Origin: Alphaproteobacteria bacterium
Lineage (GTDB): Bacteria; Pseudomonadota; Alphaproteobacteria; UBA7985; JAUIBT01
Assembly: GCA_030432195.1 (NCBI GenBank)
Contig: JAUIHE010000011.1
Location: forward strand, 1-36,302
Length of the DNA stretch: 36,302 nucleotides
Direction of reading: 5' to 3'
The translations under genes were made by a program, and so were the position numbers. This document shows positions 35,756 through 36,302 of the stretch, piece by piece (within the stretch, counting starts at the first letter, position 1; every line of letters starts with the position of its first letter). The notes under the pieces are model-generated. The model was not told the DNA's origin and did not search any database. It saw nothing but the letters and a program-made list of their open reading frames with translations.

Positions 35756-36302
35756 TTGTCTGACTTGAAACCCACCGCTCTGGACTTGCTTGCCGGTTCT
35801 TCGCTCGCCGAAGAAGCCGAAGCGCACAGCACCCAGACATCACATCATGACGCGGCGAATGGCAAAGCCATAACGCTCACAACCCTGATGGAAATGGCAG
35901 ACAGAAACGAACGCGTTACGCACTTGCAACGCGGCAACGCCCCCCTCTCCTTTTCCCTCGCGAAAGCCTATATGGCGATGCTGCACCACCGCCAGCAAGC
36001 CGGCGGGCCCCACGCCGTAAGTTTGCGCGCGGTTGCAGCGGGCAGCGATGGCATTCGCCTACGCAAGGTTGGCAGGCACGCCCTGGAGATCAAGCCCAGC
36101 AATGATGCGCTGTTTATCATCCTAAACTTGGACGCCGCGACTTCGGGCGATGCTGCGGCCCACCCGACCGCGATCGATCTGGTTGGCAGTTCAGGAGACA
36201 TTTTGTCGCTCGACCTTCCCGCGCCCATTGGAACCATCATTCAGATGGGCCTGCCGATTGGCGATGGACAGGCGCAGACTTTCCAACGTTTGATTGATGA
36301 CC
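35756..36302 (+). CDS. Unrecognised protein, 5' part (runs off the window)
   Basis: An open frame with no stop from 35639 to the window end. The most likely start is the TTG at 35756 (reading LSDLKPTALDLL), with GAG about eight bases upstream. The first ATG is at 35888. The 182 visible residues begin polar and His/Ala-rich, then become a mixed segment (FSLAKAYMAMLHHRQQAGG), followed by beta-rich sequence (ALFIILNLDAATSG, IDLVGSSGDILSLDLPAPIG). I recognise no domain, signal peptide or membrane helix. The steady GC-rich third codon position supports real coding. Confidence 0.6.
   Translation, partial: MSDLKPTALDLLAGSSLAEEAEAHSTQTSHHDAANGKAITLTTLMEMADRNERVTHLQRGNAPLSFSLAKAYMAMLHHRQQAGGPHAVSLRAVAAGSDGIRLRKVGRHALEIKPSNDALFIILNLDAATSGDAAAHPTAIDLVGSSGDILSLDLPAPIGTIIQMGLPIGDGQAQTFQRLIDD

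Overview
The window is a roughly 36 kb piece of a GC-rich chromosome from an alphaproteobacterium. The suggestion rests on hfq-hflX, clpX-lon, rpiB-glyA, an argD-argF-hslO order, an alphaproteobacterial-type HemB without the cysteine zinc site, and a RhlE-like helicase with an RGG-rich tail. I cannot name a genus. No phage genes, insertion sequences, CRISPR arrays, rRNA or tRNA genes were found. Most genes are housekeeping; the accessory parts are a CoA-dependent acid catabolism operon, an envelope cluster and a pair of enolase-superfamily genes.

Layout. 1-507: 3' part of a TetR-type regulator. 580-5439 (minus): a tightly packed operon of a non-canonical M24 (creatinase-fold) hydrolase, a class III CoA-transferase, an MmgE/PrpD protein and a hot-dog (MaoC/FAS1-like) dehydratase, with a possible 51-residue membrane protein ahead of it. 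5440-5790: AT-rich non-coding stretch with an inverted repeat and a strong plus-strand terminator. 5791-8742 (minus): glyA, rpiB and a 3-hydroxyisobutyryl-CoA hydrolase. 8862-8965: 13-bp minisatellite. 9150-10205: hemB. 10326-12887 (minus): a secreted protein of unknown function, hflX and hfq. 13114-18201: an L,D-transpeptidase lipoprotein diverging from an OmpA-domain lipoprotein and a VWA/peptidoglycan-binding protein. 18409-22504: clpX and lon. 23062-24360: purB. 24453-26681: two tandem mandelate-racemase-type enzymes. 26779-27573 (minus): recX. 27629-31608: ABC-2 permease, argD, and a single open frame joining ornithine carbamoyltransferase to the redox chaperone Hsp33. 31717-33726 (minus): DEAD-box helicase. 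34037-35341 (minus): class III aminotransferase. 35756-36302: 5' part of an unrecognised gene running off the end.

How the parts work together. The first operon looks like a complete small route: a hydrolase releases an acid, a CoA-transferase activates it, and two dehydratase/hydratase-type proteins act on it. The combination resembles itaconate/mesaconate-type C5 acid catabolism, but no CitE-like lyase is present and the substrate is not known. The Ldt, OmpA-lipoprotein and VWA proteins form an envelope module in which all three are expected to touch peptidoglycan. ClpX and Lon are the protein quality-control pair. ArgD and the ArgF moiety give consecutive or near-consecutive steps of arginine synthesis, with Hsp33 physically tied to the second.

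Most notable: the ArgF-Hsp33 fusion; the M24 protein that has lost its metal ligands in a CoA-transferase operon; the VWA-PG_binding protein in front of a clpX that lacks clpP; and repeated 11- to 13-bp tandem expansions both between and inside genes.
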